Assembly: GCA_031835245.1 (NCBI GenBank)
Contig: JAVKOQ010000075.1
Span: forward strand, 62,001-126,000
DNA length: 64,000 nt
DNA from: Balamuthia mandrillaris
Lineage: Eukaryota > Discosea > Longamoebia > Balamuthiidae
Direction: 5' to 3'
Notes under the pieces: generated by a model
Told to the model about the DNA's origin: nothing
Database searches by the model: none
The model's input: only the letters and a program-made list of their open reading frames with translations
Shown: in pieces, positions 1 to 12,500 of the stretch
Position numbering within the stretch: the first letter of the stretch is position 1
How the letters are laid out: the number at the start of each line of letters is the position of its first letter
Program-made: the position numbers and the translations under genes

Positions 1-1872
1 ATAGTGCGAGAGCAACGCAGCAAAGAAGTCGGGATGCACAAAGTAAGGCACGCCCTGTTCCTCGCACATGCCGCGAACGATTGGCGCGATGTGAGGCAGG
101 TTCACGTGGGCTAACGTCGGGAAGAGGTGGTGCTCTATCTGGTAGTTGAGTCCCCCGGAGAGCCACGTGGCCAGCGCGCTGCCGTACGAATAGTTCGAAC
201 TGGTCATGATCTATGTGAGTGTTTGTGTTGGGCGATGTCAGTCAGCACAGAAGGAAAGAAACGACAAGAAAGAACGAAAAAAACAGAAAGAACACAAAGT
301 CGAAACCGAAAACGAAAACGAACAACAAACAGCCCTAAATGCACGCAAAGAATGTACCTGACACTTGGCCCAATCGTTCTCCCGGTTGTACTGCTCTGGA
401 AAGATGACGTCCTCCGCCAAGTGCGTCACCACAAACTGCAGGCTGAAGCAATAGCCCGCCGTGCAGACCACCAGGCACAACAACAGCAGGCCATGCACAA
501 AGCCATGCCAATAGACCGCCACCAGGAAGAGCCAACAGGGCTGAGCCACTTTGGTCAACGCCAGGAGCCACAGCTCCCACGTGGGCGGGTTGTACATGGG
601 CATGCCCCTATAGTGGCCCCGCAGGACGTAGCCCACGTCCGAGACGTACCACTTGAAGCAGACCCATGGGTACAGCAGCCAGACGTAGAGGTGTTGGAGG
701 CGGTGGTAGGGCCTCCAGGCCTGCCCAGGATTATAACGAATGAGAGGGAAGGCGGTGGTGCTGTCGGGGTCCTGAGTGGAGTTGGTGAACTGGTGGTGCC
801 CGATGTTGTGCTCGTGCTTCCAGACCAAGGAGCTGGCCCCCATGACGTCCATCATGCAGCCGGCCACTTTGCTCAGCCAGGCGCGCTTGCTGAAGGCGCC
901 GTGGTTGCCGTCGTGCATGATGATGATGCCGAGCTGGCTGAAGAACCAGCCGCAGGGGATGGCGCTCCACACGTGACCCTGCACCATGGTCTCCCAGTAG
1001 AAGTAGAGGAAGAAGGCCAGGGTGAGAAAGGTTTGGAGGTAGAGCTGGGGGGCATCCTGGCGGGACAGCCCTTTTTGTTTCAGGTGGGCCTCCACCCGGT
1101 CTCGCAGCTCATCGTAGAAGGGGCTTGTCTTGCTGTAAACGAATGGGGAGTTGTTGTGGTTTTCTTTCTTTTGTTGAGTTGTTGCGTCTTCGGGCCGAGA
1201 GAGTTGTGGGTCATTCTTTTCGTTTGTCTTTGTGGTCGTCGTCCTCTTCCGCATCGTTTGTTCTTCTTCTTCTCCTTCTCCTTTTGATTGCTTCCTCTCG
1301 CCCACCACTACCCCCATAGAGGAGGAACAAGCTTGGTCGCTGCTGCTGACCAGCCGTCCGATGTAAAACTTGGGAAGGACTTTGTCCCTCACCCACCGCC
1401 CGTGCGAGGTTTCGAACAGGACCGTCACGTCCTTGCCCACGCCCTGGAGGATGAGGTCCCCTCCGGGATGCCGCTCCACAAAGGAGCTGACGTTATAGAC
1501 CTTGAGCCCGACGGACAGCCAGTAGTCCCCAGGGCTGTTATGCCGTGCGAGCTCCTCCTCGGTGATAAGTCTTTCCTTCACCTGCTCTGCCTTTCGTTGT
1601 CGCTTGGCTTCACTTTCGGCTTCTGCTTCGTCCTTCCACTTTTGTTTTTGCATCTCTTTCTCCATTTCAATGTCTTCATTGTTGCTATTGTTGTTGTGGT
1701 GGTGGTGGTGGTTGGTGGTGTGGAGAGGAAGAGGAGGAGAGGAGCGTTTCCGGAGGGTGACGCTGCCTGCCAGTGGCACAGAAGTTGCAGAAGAGGAAGA
1801 GGAGGAAGAAGAAGGAGAAGCGGGGGAGAGAGTCACCGTCTGACCCGAGAGAGTTTCTTCTTCCACCGTCAT
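1..1872 (-). CDS. Cytochrome b5-fused front-end fatty-acid desaturase (partial, 3' end off the window)
   Basis: Exons 1872-358 and 210-1; the second runs off the left edge. A membrane desaturase that would insert a double bond toward the carboxyl end of a long-chain fatty acid, using its own cytochrome b5 domain as electron donor, probably in the ER. The ATG at 1872 opens about 100 residues of Ser, His, Asn and charged sequence, then the b5 domain with haem motif HPGG near residues 135-138. The desaturase core has histidine box 1 HDGNH (near residue 319), box 2 HNIGHH (near 353) and, in the second exon, box 3 QIEHH, whose glutamine is typical of delta-5/6/8 front-end enzymes. The intron 211-357 joins in phase 0 (WAKCQ/IMTSS). 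Regiospecificity cannot be told from sequence. The family call is firm; the Met choice is likely but not proven. Confidence 0.92.
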
Positions 1873-3049
1873 CTTTTTTTTCAGTTGTTTTTTTGTTTTG
1901 GCTGGTTTGTTTGTTTCGATGGGATCAGCTGACCAATCCCAAAAAAAAAAAAAGGGTTGAAGAAGGATCAACGCGACGCGATGCGATGGCAAAACGCAAA
2001 TAAATAAATAAATGAAAAAAAAAACCTGAACTGTATTTCCCAAAAAGAAGAGAGTTTGGTGGGTTAGTGGAGCAACCAACAACAACAACAAAAGAAGAAG
2101 AAGACAAGCGGGGGGGAAAAAAAAAGAAACAAAGAAAAGATGAAGACCCACCACTAAAGCAACAACAATATTGAACAAAAAAAAATGACAATGATGACAA
2201 TGAACCTACTTGCAGCGACAAAAAAGGGGGAGGAAGAGAAGCAGCAGCAGGAAAAAAAAATAAAAGGGTCTTTGTTTTTTTTTTTCCTTTCTCTCGATGG
2301 GGGATCTCACTCGCGCTCAATCTCCTCTCTCTCTCACTGGCAGGGGTGGTGGTGGTGGGCCGGCGAAAAGGGAAAAAAAAAAAGAAAAAGAAAGAAAAGA
2401 AAATAAAAGCAAGTTTGGCGGGGAAGAAAATAGCTTTTCCGTTCGGGGGTGATCCATGGTTGGGGTGAGGCACAGGCGAGCGTACGTCCGGTTTGGGAGC
2501 ATGTGGTGCCGGAGAGGACCTCGGTGGACAGATTCTCGACCGGGGAGAGGCGCATTACCTCGATTACGAAGCCTTGTGGTTTGTCCCACAATGGTAATTT
2601 TCCGGATCATTACCGGGCTCAGGAAAATATAAACGGGGAAATATGTGTCTTCTTTCCTCCGGTCCTTCCCACCAAGTCGCCTCCCTATCGTTTCCCGTCC
2701 GCTTTCCGATTTCCCTTTCTCGGAAAGAATAAAAATATGTTGTCTGGCTGATGTCATCACCAGATCAACCATCTGATCGAACATTTTGAGTTCAATTCCT
2801 TCACAATCGCAGCAGTTTTGTCGACGATTATAACACGCTGGAATTAATGTCGACTAATTGTCGACGAAAAATAAAGACAGGAAGAAAAAGGAAGAAAGAA
2901 AAGAAAGAAACGAAATTAGCATTTGTGTTGTCGATCTTCCTTCCTTCCTGGCTTGCTCCTTTCCTTTCCTTTCCTTGCCTTACTGTTTGTGAAAGCTTCC
3001 CCTTTTTTTTTGTGAACAAAACAAAACAAAAAAAAAACAAGTTAGGCCA
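1873..3049. other. Divergent intergenic region between desaturase and CLU gene
   Basis: About 1.2 kb between two start codons facing away from each other, so it should hold both promoters. It contains many A and T homopolymer runs, a TATA-like stretch at 2628-2633 (TATAAA), and three GTCGAC palindromes listed separately. Open frames across it consist of homopolymer translation and show no conserved domain. Confidence 0.6.
2820..2865. promoter_or_regulatory. Cluster of three GTCGAC palindromes
   Basis: GTCGAC at 2820-2825, 2849-2854 and 2860-2865, upstream of the CLU-family gene (ATG 3050). The same hexamer recurs in many other divergent promoter gaps of this window. Its regulatory role is inferred from position only. 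Confidence 0.45.
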
Positions 3050-6006
3050 ATGCCAAAACGCAAACGAATCTATTCGGCTTACGGCGATGAGGTCGTGGCG
3101 GAGGAAGAAGTGGAAGTGGAAGTGGAAGAGGAGGAGGTGGAGCAGGAGCATGAGGAACTGAAGGCCACGGTGAAGGAGGCCCAGCAACCACAAAAGGAAC
3201 AATTGGTGGTGGAGGTTCGAGAAAAGATGAACGAGACGGTGTTGATGGTGGTGGTTGAAAAGGACAACCGCCACCACCAGTTTCATTCTTCCACCACCAC
3301 CACTACGATGACGACGACCACTACCACTTCGTCCACTCTACGCGAAACAGAAGAAGAAGAGGAGGAGGAGACAAGCCCTAAAAGAAGAAGAATAACGCAA
3401 CAACATTTGGAGATGAGGTATGAGGAAGAGGAGGAGGAAGAGGAAGAAACATCGAGTGACGGCTATGCATCCTCCTCTTCTTCCTCTTCGTCAACTTTTC
3501 GGCTGGTGTTTTCGGAGGAGGAGGAGGACGAGGAATCCAGCGGGCGAGACTTGCCCACTGGCTACTGTGAGGCCACCGAGCTGCGCACCATTGGTTCGGA
3601 CTTTGCTGCTTGCTTTCCTTTCGTTTGCTTGCTTTCTGTCTTTCTTTTTATTTATGCTTTCGTTTTCTTCTCTCTTTCGCTGTTTGCTTCCTTGTTCCTG
3701 TTCCTTTTCATCTGGTTGTTTGTTGCTTTCTTTGTCGTTTCTTATTCCTCTTTCTTCTTCTTCTTCCTCTTTCTTCTTCTTCTTCTTCTTCTTCTTCTTC
3801 TTCTTCTTCTTCTTCTTCTTCTTCTTCTTCTTCTTTTCTGCTTGGTCGTTTTCTTCTTCTTCCTTCTTCCTTCTTCTTGTTAAACACAGTAAGAGAACAA
3901 GATGGATCCATGGACACCAAACCAAAACAACGAGATCCCACAGCTCCCGACTACGACGCATGGAACGAAGAATTCCAACGGTATACTTCTCTCTCTCTCT
4001 CTCTCTCTCTCGCTCTATCTCTTCTCTCTCTTCTCTCTCTCTTCTCTCTCTCTCTCTCTCTCTCTCCTTACATTCGTTTCTTTATCATTTAAAAAAGGTA
4101 TTACGACATGCCAACCGAAACGCCAGAAGATCGGCTAAAGCGGGCATGGAAGATCTTTGAGGTCTACGAACGTTTCTTGACAGTGGCAAAGGAGCTCAGC
4201 GTCACCATCATCTCCGAGCTTGGCACCCAAAAGAAGACCATCAGCCGCAGCCAAGCCGGAGGCGTTGGCGGCGGCGAGAAGTACTGCGCCCGCGGCATCT
4301 TCTTCAAGTTTGTCAGGGACGTATTTGGGATCTATGGCGGCGAGCATTGGTCCATGAAGGCGGCTGGCCATGAGATCAAGTCCATGAACGCCCTGTTGGA
4401 ATGCAATATAGCAGAGTTGCACTTGCCGCTGGTGGTCTGCGTGGATTATTGGGGCTATAGGGTGTTTGCAGAAACAGCGCTGCCTATAAATAATAAGACC
4501 ATTTGTTATGGGTCTGATAACGGCGGTGTTATAGGTTTGTTCTTCTTCTCTTCACCGTTCTCTCTCTCGTTCTCTCTCGTTCTCTCCCGTTCTCTCCTTC
4601 TTCGTTGTACTCATTAGTTTCTGATGAACAGTATATGACACGGATGAAAAAATGAGAGAACTGATGATGCAAGCGGCGGAAAAACTAAAACTGAAAGAAC
4701 ATGTTGTGGCAGAGGGCATTTCCAATCATCCCAAACGGATATTTGGCCCGTGTGGTAAACCTGCCTTCCGATCTCGTTCTCCCTTCTCTCATTTCATCTC
4801 TATAGGAGTCGTCTCACCACAACAAAACGAAAATAGACATAGAAGGACATAAAGGATTGGATGGATTGTATTATTTGGTGGATATGGCTCGTCTCTTTCC
4901 CAGCGAAGGACCCTTTGTGGCAATCTACGGAGTGTTCATACCTTCTGACGAGTCGCAGGAGCTTCAAACGGTGGAGCTAAGCCGGTTACAACGTCAAAAG
5001 GATGAGGACTTAAGACGGATCCTTTCTCTCTCTTCTTCTGAGGATTGGGTGGAAGAGATGCATTCGGATTCTTTGACGACACTCTTTCGACAGAAGTTGC
5101 CCGCTGATCGTGTTGCTATTGGTCGTTCCTCAAACCATGTACTTTCTGTGTCTGCTTCTTCATCTCCATCAACTCCTTCTGTAGTGTTATCATCCTCCTC
5201 TTCGTCTTCTTCAAAACTTGGTCTTTCATTGGATGGAGTAGAAAAAGAAGAAGGCGGATCGGATGAAAGTGACGAGGACATGAAGAAACCGCCTTTTAAC
5301 TCTCGTGCTTCTTGTCTTGTGGGTCGTCCTATCTTTGGAAATGTCATCGCTGCGCGAGGGTTTGTTCTTGTTCTTCTTCTTGTTCTTCCTCCTACTCCTC
5401 TTCTTCTTCCACTTTGTTCTTTATTCTTTATTCTTTATTTTCCTTTCTTCTTCTCTATTCTTCTTTTTTTTAAAGCCTTTGGTTTGCTCACATTTTCGTT
5501 TTCCTAGAACAAAACTTCAAAACTTTTACTATTTGCTGCGACCAGAGTTGGTTCGGCAGAGTCCAACTCCTCTGAGCTCAGATGCCTTTTCAAACTTTGG
5601 AAAAAACCGCAGAGAAGAACACGAGGCTGAAATTCTGGCCTTAACACGAAAACTTCGGGAAGAGGTCATTCCGACGTTTGCACGGTGGATCAACCAGAAC
5701 CCTCATAAAGTGGTATCTGGACTTCATTTGCCTCATTTGATGCATAAACATGGGATTAATCTTCGGTATCTTGGTACGTTTTCTTCCCTTGCTTTCTTTT
5801 CCTCGCTTTTTCTTCTTTTTTCGTTATCTGGTCTTCTTGCTTCTTGTTCTTTCTCAGTCCTGATCATGCACAACAATAACAACAACAACAATAAAGGGCG
5901 GTTATATGGTTTAATGAAGAGAGAACGTCTGAAATATAACTGTGTCGGCTTCCAAATGATTGCTCGGCTCCTTAAAGTTTGCTTTCCTCTCTCTCTCTCT
6001 CTCTCT

Positions 6007-6043
<37 letters not shown>

Positions 6044-7582
6044 GCTCCTCTGATTACTGAGTTATCTTCCATCATAAAAAACAAAAAAAAGAACCAACTA
6101 AGAGCAAAACTTCGCGAGAAAAGTGTCAACTCAGAAGCTCAATATCAACGCGTCATCGTCAACTTCTTCAACATGGTCTTTGGTGAGGACAAAACATCCC
6201 AAGACTTTTGGGAGAAAGCAATGCCCATTCATCTTCTACTCAAATTCGGTCCTTTCGGTTTCCATTTCGAACATCAACAACACCAACAAGAAAACGAAAC
6301 AGAAAACATCAGTAACACAAACTACGAAACGAACTTTAAGTTTATTTTGGGAAAGATTCCTCTTTTTCACATGCTACAAGAATACACTGGAGTCAAGTTC
6401 ACTCTCAGCGCCGAAGAGATCAGAGAACGTCTTCGCGATAACGGCTCTTCTCTCTCTTCCTCTTCGGCTTCGGCGGAAGCAAACAACGAAACCAAGAATA
6501 ACTTCTTTCGCCCTTTTGTGGTGGAGGAATTGGCCGAAGTGGTCGTGTTGGCCAAGAAAGTCGACACTCGCAGCAAAATACTTCCTTACATTCGCAAATG
6601 CTGCCCGGTAAAGAGGGCCGAATCGCCGGAGGAGGCTTTGGAGATGCAGAGGAAGCACCGCAAGTTGGTGCGTGATGTGTATGGGCAGGAGAGCGCGGAG
6701 ATGGCGGCTTCTACCATCAGACTTGCTGATATGTATAGTAGATTAGGTTTGTTTGCTACTTTGTTTTCTCTTTACGTTCGTTAGTTATGTTCTTTGTATT
6801 CTCTTGTCCTTTCCTTGTCGGTGCTTTCTTTGTCGCTATCGCTCTCTTCTCTGCTTCTCTGCTTCTCTCCCTTTCTCGCTTTCCTCTCTTGCTCTCTGTT
6901 GCACTGTGATGATTATTCTGACTTAAACAAAATATAATCAGGAAACCGAAAGAAAGCTTTCGCACTGATAAAAGACTGTTTGTCATCCATGATGTCCCTG
7001 CCGGAAATGGCCGGCGAGGTCATGCTCGGCTGCTTCTACCTGATGGCCTTGATCCTGGAGCGTGCCGAGGATTTCGACAAGGCCGAAGGGATCTACGCCC
7101 TCATTCTCCAAAGTATGTTGGAGCTCTATGACAGCGTGGACGACCCGAAGAGCGCCTCTCCTTTCGAGGTGGAGCTGAGATGCAAATTGGCGGAGCTGCT
7201 GGAGAGGAAGCAACGCATGGGAGTGGCGTCGGAGGAGGATGTGGCGGTAGCGCGAGCGCATCGAGAGCGGTTATCCATACTTTGTGCTATTTTTCCAGGC
7301 ATTGAAGAGTCTTCTTGTGCGTATCTCTTTCTTTCCTCTTTGCTTTTGTGCCTGCTCTTCTCTCTCCCCTCTCTCGCTCTCTCTTTCGCTCGCTCGCTCT
7401 CTCTCTCGTTCTCTCCCCTCTGGCTGTGGTCTGACCTTTCTGCTAAATTGTACATAGTTTCGCAAGTGGTAAGTTTTCTGAACTTCAAAGATTTGAGTGG
7501 ATACCAGATCCCGGTGGACGACATGGACTTACAGGCGCTGTCCTCCGTGATCTTTTCTTCTTCCTCCAACGACGGAGAATAA
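3050..7582 (+). CDS. CLU (clustered mitochondria) family protein
   Basis: Ten exons: 3050-3593, 3890-3980, 4098-4534, 4632-4754, 4837-5359, 5508-5773, 5858-5976, 6062-6746, 6942-7316, 7458-7582; they sum to 1095 codons plus stop. CLU proteins bind mRNAs of nuclear-encoded mitochondrial proteins and control mitochondrial distribution. Residues 1 to about 200 are low-complexity and acidic. The CLU core follows: WNEEFQRYYDMP, then LLECNIAELHLPLVVCVDYWGYR, FGPCDIEGHKG across intron 4755-4836, YYLLRPELVRQSPTPLS and HGINLRYL. An eIF3 p135-like part (FWEKAMPIHLLLKFG) and a short helical TPR-like tail end the protein. No CLU-N or GSKIP domain was seen before the core, so this may be a shortened, diverged CLU. 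All introns are pyrimidine-rich on the sense strand. An AATAAA lies near 7663. Confidence 0.85.
3752..4073 (+). repeat. Pyrimidine microsatellites in two CLU-gene introns
   Basis: A TTC/CTT triplet run at about 3752-3836 lies in intron 3594-3889, and a CT dinucleotide run at about 3988-4073 lies in intron 3981-4097. Both are pyrimidine on the coding strand. Confidence 0.85.
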
Positions 7583-8436
7583 CAACGAAAAGGACCAGGA
7601 CAACCGCCGAAATACTTTTGTGGAATAGTGGGGCGAAGAGATGCGTTTCCCCTTTTATAGATAATAAAATTAGATGGTATCCATGGCCACCACTTCCCTT
7701 TTAGGTTAACCCAATTATGTTGCTAAGCAACACCCGCATAAAAGGACAAGAGTTAGATACGCGAGGGTCGCTCCATAGCAATCATGCCAGTTCACGTGAA
7801 CGGTCAAAAAAAGGTAAGGTTTACAGGAATTTCTTTTGGTCAATGCCGAGAGGGCAAAAACTGTCCGCTCTGCCCAAAGCACAAGCTCCACCTCACGAAC
7901 TGGACGTCTTCCCCGCTTGCACGTGCCGCCAACGCCGCGCGCATAATTGTTTGCTTCAAAAAATCACACAAACTAACAAAAAAAAAAAAAATATTAGTTC
8001 GTATCGCCATTTACGACCCCACCAAAGACAAAAGAAGACGCGAAGGAGCGCCATCCCAAAGCAGACTTTGTTTTTTCTGCCCTGTCGTTTCTCCTTCTTT
8101 CCTCCTCTTTCCTCTTGCTATTCTTTCCATTCCATTCCATTATATATATATATATATATTTTTTTTTTGGGTGGTAAGTTTTACCTTTTGATCTTTCATC
8201 GAGTATCAAAAAAAAATATTTTTTTCTTTCTCTCTGGCATCATCGATCGATCTTTCATTCTCTTCTCTTCTCTTCTCCTCTCTTCTTCTCTTCTCTTTCT
8301 CTGCTCGAGTTTTTTTCTCTGTTGTCATTTTTTTGTCTCATTTTTTATTATTTATTTATTTATTTATTTTTATATATATATTTTTTTTTTGATAAGTTCA
8401 GATTTTGAAAAAAATTAGATTCGACAGAGAGAGAGG
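7583..8436. other. Intergenic region between CLU and Zn2Cys6 genes
   Basis: The 5' part holds the CLU polyadenylation signal. A short reading frame from 7784 is treated separately. The 3' half, about 8090-8400, is T-rich with TATATATA and TTTATTTA runs, fitting a 5' leader or promoter of the downstream gene. Confidence 0.5.
7784..8191 (+). CDS. Doubtful small ORF
   Basis: An ATG at 7784 opens a frame of 135 codons beginning MPVHVNGQKK, with a short cysteine/histidine-bearing stretch (CREGKNCPLCPKHKLH). A GTAAGG directly after the tenth codon could be a donor, so only MPVHVNGQKK may be coding, perhaps as a first exon. After about residue 65 the frame runs through A- and T-rich sequence that looks non-coding. 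I recognise no family. It could be a small gene, a first exon of the next gene, or chance. Confidence 0.2.
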   Translation: MPVHVNGQKKVRFTGISFGQCREGKNCPLCPKHKLHLTNWTSSPLARAANAARIIVCFKKSHKLTKKKKILVRIAIYDPTKDKRRREGAPSQSRLCFFCPVVSPSFLLFPLAILSIPFHYIYIYIFFFWVVSFTF

Positions 8437-11365
8437 ATGCCCAGAACAAGTGCTTTTCTGGATGAGGACGGCGAGGATGCCGATTTCTCTCCGCTCATGG
8501 CGAGTAGTGGAGTGGATGATGGAGCCACGACGCCGAGCAGCAAACCAAGAGGAGGAGGAGGAGGAGGTGGAAGAGGTGGTGGTGGTTCCAGAGACACAAA
8601 AGCCAAGCGACCCAAACGTAAACAGGTCAAGAGAGCTTGTCTTAACTGTCGACGCAGCCATTCAGGTTGTTGCTCTCTTCTTTGCCTCTCTCTTCCCTCT
8701 CTTCTCTCGCCTAGCTCTTCTCTTCTGTCTTCTCGTCTCTCATCTCTCATCTGCGTCTTCTCTGTTCTCTTTCTCCTGTCTCTTCTTTCTCTTCTCTCTT
8801 CTCTCTCCTGCTCTCTTCTCTCTTCTCTCTTCCTGCTCTCTGCTCACTGTTTGAGAAAAAAACACAAACAAAAGGATGTGATGAGAAGCGGCCCTGTACG
8901 CGATGTGTGGAGAGTGGGTTGGCTGCCAGCTGTCAGGATGTACCGAGAAAGAAGAGGATCATTCGAGGCAGGAAGAGCTCCACCAACAAGAAAAAGAAGA
9001 AAGGAGGAACAGTAGGAGGCAAAGCTGGTGCCACTGGTCGTGGTCGACCCAGAGGAAGACCTTCGCTCAAGGTTTCTTTTTTTTTTCTCTTCGTTTTGCT
9101 TTTTTTGTTCGTTATTCTTCTCTTGGCTGCCTTCTGCTGTCTTTCTCTGTTTCTTCATTTATTCACTGATGCGCTTGTTTGCAGTGGGAGGATATGTCAG
9201 ACGAAGAAGAGGATGAGGAAGAGGAAGAGGAACCAGAAGAAGAGGAGGAGGAGGAAGAGGAGGAAGCACAAGAACACGAGTATGATGATGAAGAAGCTGC
9301 CTTCGAAACAGAACCAACAACACCAACGAAAGAAGAAGACGGAGAAGATGATGAAGAAGCTAAACCAAAGCCAAGAGGGAGAGGTCGACCAAGAGGTACA
9401 GGAAGACCAAGAGGAAGACCTCCTTCGCGACAGAAACGGTTCGTTCGTCCTCACTTAGAACTTGCTGCTGCTTCAACTGCAGCAGCGAAGTCTGTGCGCC
9501 GAAATGCAGAAGCATCAACCGCACAACCAACGTCTTCTCCTGCATCCATTGCTGCGTTATTAGCACGGAAATCATCATTGGGAAGCCCTTATTATGCTTT
9601 TTTGAAGGACGGAGCGATGAAAGAAGAGAAAGATGAGAAATTGAAAGAAAGAGAAGACATAGCGAATAAAATGGACGAAGAACAAGAGGAAGAAGATAAG
9701 AGTGTAAAGATCAAACGGAAAGATGTAAGAGAAGAAGAGGAAGATGAGGAAGAACAGCAAGAACGCGAGGAAGCTGAAAGAGATGAGGATGAGGAAGAGA
9801 ACGAAGAAGACGACGAAAATGAAGATGAAGAAGAAGAAGAAGAGGATGAAGACGGACTACACACGCAAAGTCATTCCAACTCAGATTCTTCTTCCAGTGA
9901 AGGCGATGACGATGAGGAAGATGAAACCTCTCCAGTTCATTTGCTTCATCATCACCATCGGAAGAAACACAAGCCCCGAAGAGCAAGTTTCTCATCAGCC
10001 GACTATAGCAGTGAAGGAGTGCTTCTCTCTCGAGAAAGAGGAAAAACAAAGACACAAAAAGATCGTTCTGCCAACGACAATAACGACAATAACGACAACG
10101 CAAATGAAGAGGGAGGCGACTATCAATCACTCGTCTATGAACTCTCCGAATTACGTCGTTATAATACACGACTGGAACAAACCCTCCAAAATATTTTGAG
10201 CGAAGTGCAACAACTTCGTTCTCGTAACGATCTTCGACGAAGCGGAGCAACTACAACACCTTCCAGCTCCACCTCATCAACAACTCCCTTTCGCCAGGAA
10301 AGTACAGGTAGCATGATGCTTCATGACAACAACCACTCTTCATCTTCTCAACTTCTTCCATCCGCTATCGTGTCTCCTTCTTCTTTGTCTTCGTTAACTT
10401 CCACCGGACAAGGAAGCACCAGCGAACAAATGACAGCACCGGGATTGTCCACATGGAAACTTTCGGACATGACTCTATGTGAATGCAACGACCGTTTCTT
10501 GGAGATAGTCGGACATTCCTCCATTGAACCTTTTCTCTCTTCTTCGTCTTCTTCCTCAAGAACAAGATCCCCTATACTCTTACATCAGTTGTTTCCTCCG
10601 CGAGCCGCAGAGGAGCAAATGTCCCTTGTCAAAACCATTCTTTCCTCCTTCACATCGATGAATGGAAACCGTGATAATAGCAGTAATCCTGTTTCCAGGC
10701 AAACGTCGATAATGCTTCCCAATGGAACGGAGAGGGGTGTTTGGATGACGATGCAGATTGTAAAAGGGGAGGACGGTCTGCCTCAGTTTGTTAGCGTCAC
10801 CTTTGTGGAAATGGATCCCCAATCTTCTTCAACGCCATCACCAACGCGAACGAATTCTTCCTCATCCTCTTCTTATCCATCGTACCGCGCTCTTCATGAC
10901 GCTTCGTCGTCCTCCCCTTCATCATCATCTTCTTCTTCTTCTTATACAAACCCTTCTTCTGTGCACAGCAATTATTCCCATTATTCTTCTCAACAACATC
11001 AACACCAATCACATCATCGTACTTCTCCTTCCCAACATCAACTTAATGGTGCCTCTTCACATCATCGTTATTCCTCTTCTCCTGCTTCCTCCTCCTCATC
11101 TCACCAACGTCTGTCCTCTCAGTCTCTATTTTCTCCTTTTCCTCCTTCCTCTTCTTCTTCTTCTTCTTCCTCTTCCTATCCTCATAACTATTTGGCGAAC
11201 GATCATCACCATTCTCCTCATTCTCACTCCTATTCTTCTCCTACGATGCCACATCACAACAACGAGTCTTCTCCATCATCTCCTCCTTCTCCTGTCTCGC
11301 TTTCCAACAACAATCATTCCCCTCGAAGCTCTTCATCTCAGCACCACCACCATCATCACCCTTGA
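8437..11365 (+). CDS. Zn2Cys6 transcription factor with AT-hooks and a PAS-like domain (Ert1/AcuK-like)
   Basis: Exons 8437-8665, 8875-9071 and 9185-11365, 868 residues. A Gal4-type binuclear zinc cluster sits at residues 68-96 with spacing C-x2-C-x6-C-x5-C-x2-C-x8-C (C68, 71, 78, 84, 87, 96), split by the first intron between the second and third cysteine. The following GLAASCQDVPRKKR resembles fungal Ert1/Rds2/AcuK regulators of gluconeogenesis. At least two AT-hook clusters follow (GRGRPRGRP near residue 130; GRGRPRGTGRPRGRP near 210), then long acidic Glu runs, a short predicted coiled coil (ELRRYNTRLEQTLQNIL) and, near residues 560-690, a PAS-like segment (LCECNDRFLEIVGH to FVSVTFVEMDP) as in Ert1/AcuK. 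The tail is Ser/His-rich. A nuclear, DNA-binding role is strongly supported; the metabolic target is inference. Confidence 0.85.
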
Positions 11366-11518
11366 AGCCAGTTAACACACATTTCCCCTTATCTCTTGCA
11401 ACAACAAACATCTGTATAGAAGAAAAAGAAAACTACTTCTTTGTTCGCTCTACCATCAATGGTTGAGATGGGATGGGTCAAGCAGAAGGCCTGCGAAGCA
11501 AGGTGTCCCTCCTCCCCT

Positions 11519-12500
11519 TCATGCCATCCAGAAAGGGCGAAGGGAGGCAGCAGGAGCGGAATCGCCAGTATTGGTGAGCCTGTTGAACTCTTCGTTTGTC
11601 AGGCTTCGCATGGCGGAAATCAACTCCATGGCTGCTTTGGTCGCCTCCACGAAGCCGGTATCGCCGGTAACTGCCACATCGAACACGCAGGTTTCATGGT
11701 AGGGCGCTTCGCTGATGCTTTCGCAAGCGGTCTGGGCGAAGAGGGAACAAAGAAAGAGGGGGCGACGGGCAGGAGAGCGTACCTCAGCTTCTTGTCTGGA
11801 GACAGGCAGTTCTCTCGTTGTAAAGGTGGTGAAGTCTAGCTGCTCTTCGAAGGGGCAGTACCCCGTCTCTTCTCTATATGAATCTGTTTGTGGATAAGCC
11901 AAAACGAACAACACAAGCAACCGAACGAATGAGGGAAGACGGGGTACGAAACTAATGGGACCGTAGATGCCGACCATCAAGCAACCGTTCACCTTCCTGA
12001 CCTGGAGATGGGTGGCCACTCCTCTCAAGTACAAGTCCGATTGCTCCTCTCCATTCTCCCCCCGAATGGTCTCCAACACCAAAGCGTGAGGCTGGTCCTC
12101 TATCACCTTCCGGGACTTTGGGAAGGGGGCATCGTGGGAGAAGACAAAGTTCTCGTAGAGACAGGTCTTGGTGAGGACCTCCACCTTGATGGTCATCCAC
12201 CACCTCGTTCGTGAGGAAGACGTCCATCCATTCGGTCTGGAAGAAGACATCCCTGCCGGCCTCCTTGCAAGTCCAGGTGCTCCCTTCGTCCCGGTCGTTC
12301 AGGGTGATCAGGTGCGGGGCGGGTCACCATAGCTGCCGAAGAAGAGGGTGGAGGTGTGGTTATCATTGTAGCGAAAGTTGCGCTGCACAGTTCGTGGCCC
12401 ACTCCGGAACGTTCTCGCACTCGTAAGCGGTTTAACAATAGTGGTATATTTCTCCAAGCCAAGGCCAAGGTCGCTGGACTCCACAACAATATATCTGCAT
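11519..12500 (-). pseudogene. Decayed tandem copy of the RGM-like gene
   Basis: Minus-strand relative of the gene at 12643-14077. Intact pieces include TKTCLYENFVFSHDAPFPKS, CPFEEQLDFTTF and CVFDVAVTGDTGFVEATKAA, ending at a stop at 11519-11521, with plausible introns 11732-11782 (GTACGC...CCCAG) and about 11884-11947. Toward the 5' end the frame breaks repeatedly: ENVPEWATN and RNFRYNDNHTSTLFFGSYGDP lie in different frames, a TAA falls in the stretch matching YYNLYKERHC, the frame changes again inside GDP/PHL, and the segment after FLTNEVVD is shortened against the other copy. No signal-peptide exon was found. The block 11988-12190 is almost identical to 13199-13401 of the neighbour, while flanks are much more diverged. 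Sequencing error cannot explain the missing 5' exon. Confidence 0.7.

Noticed and set aside
4632-4860. CLU splice using acceptor TATAG at 4805
   Set aside because: It breaks the phase; donor at 4755 with acceptor at 4836 gives FGPCDIEGHKG, the conserved family sequence.
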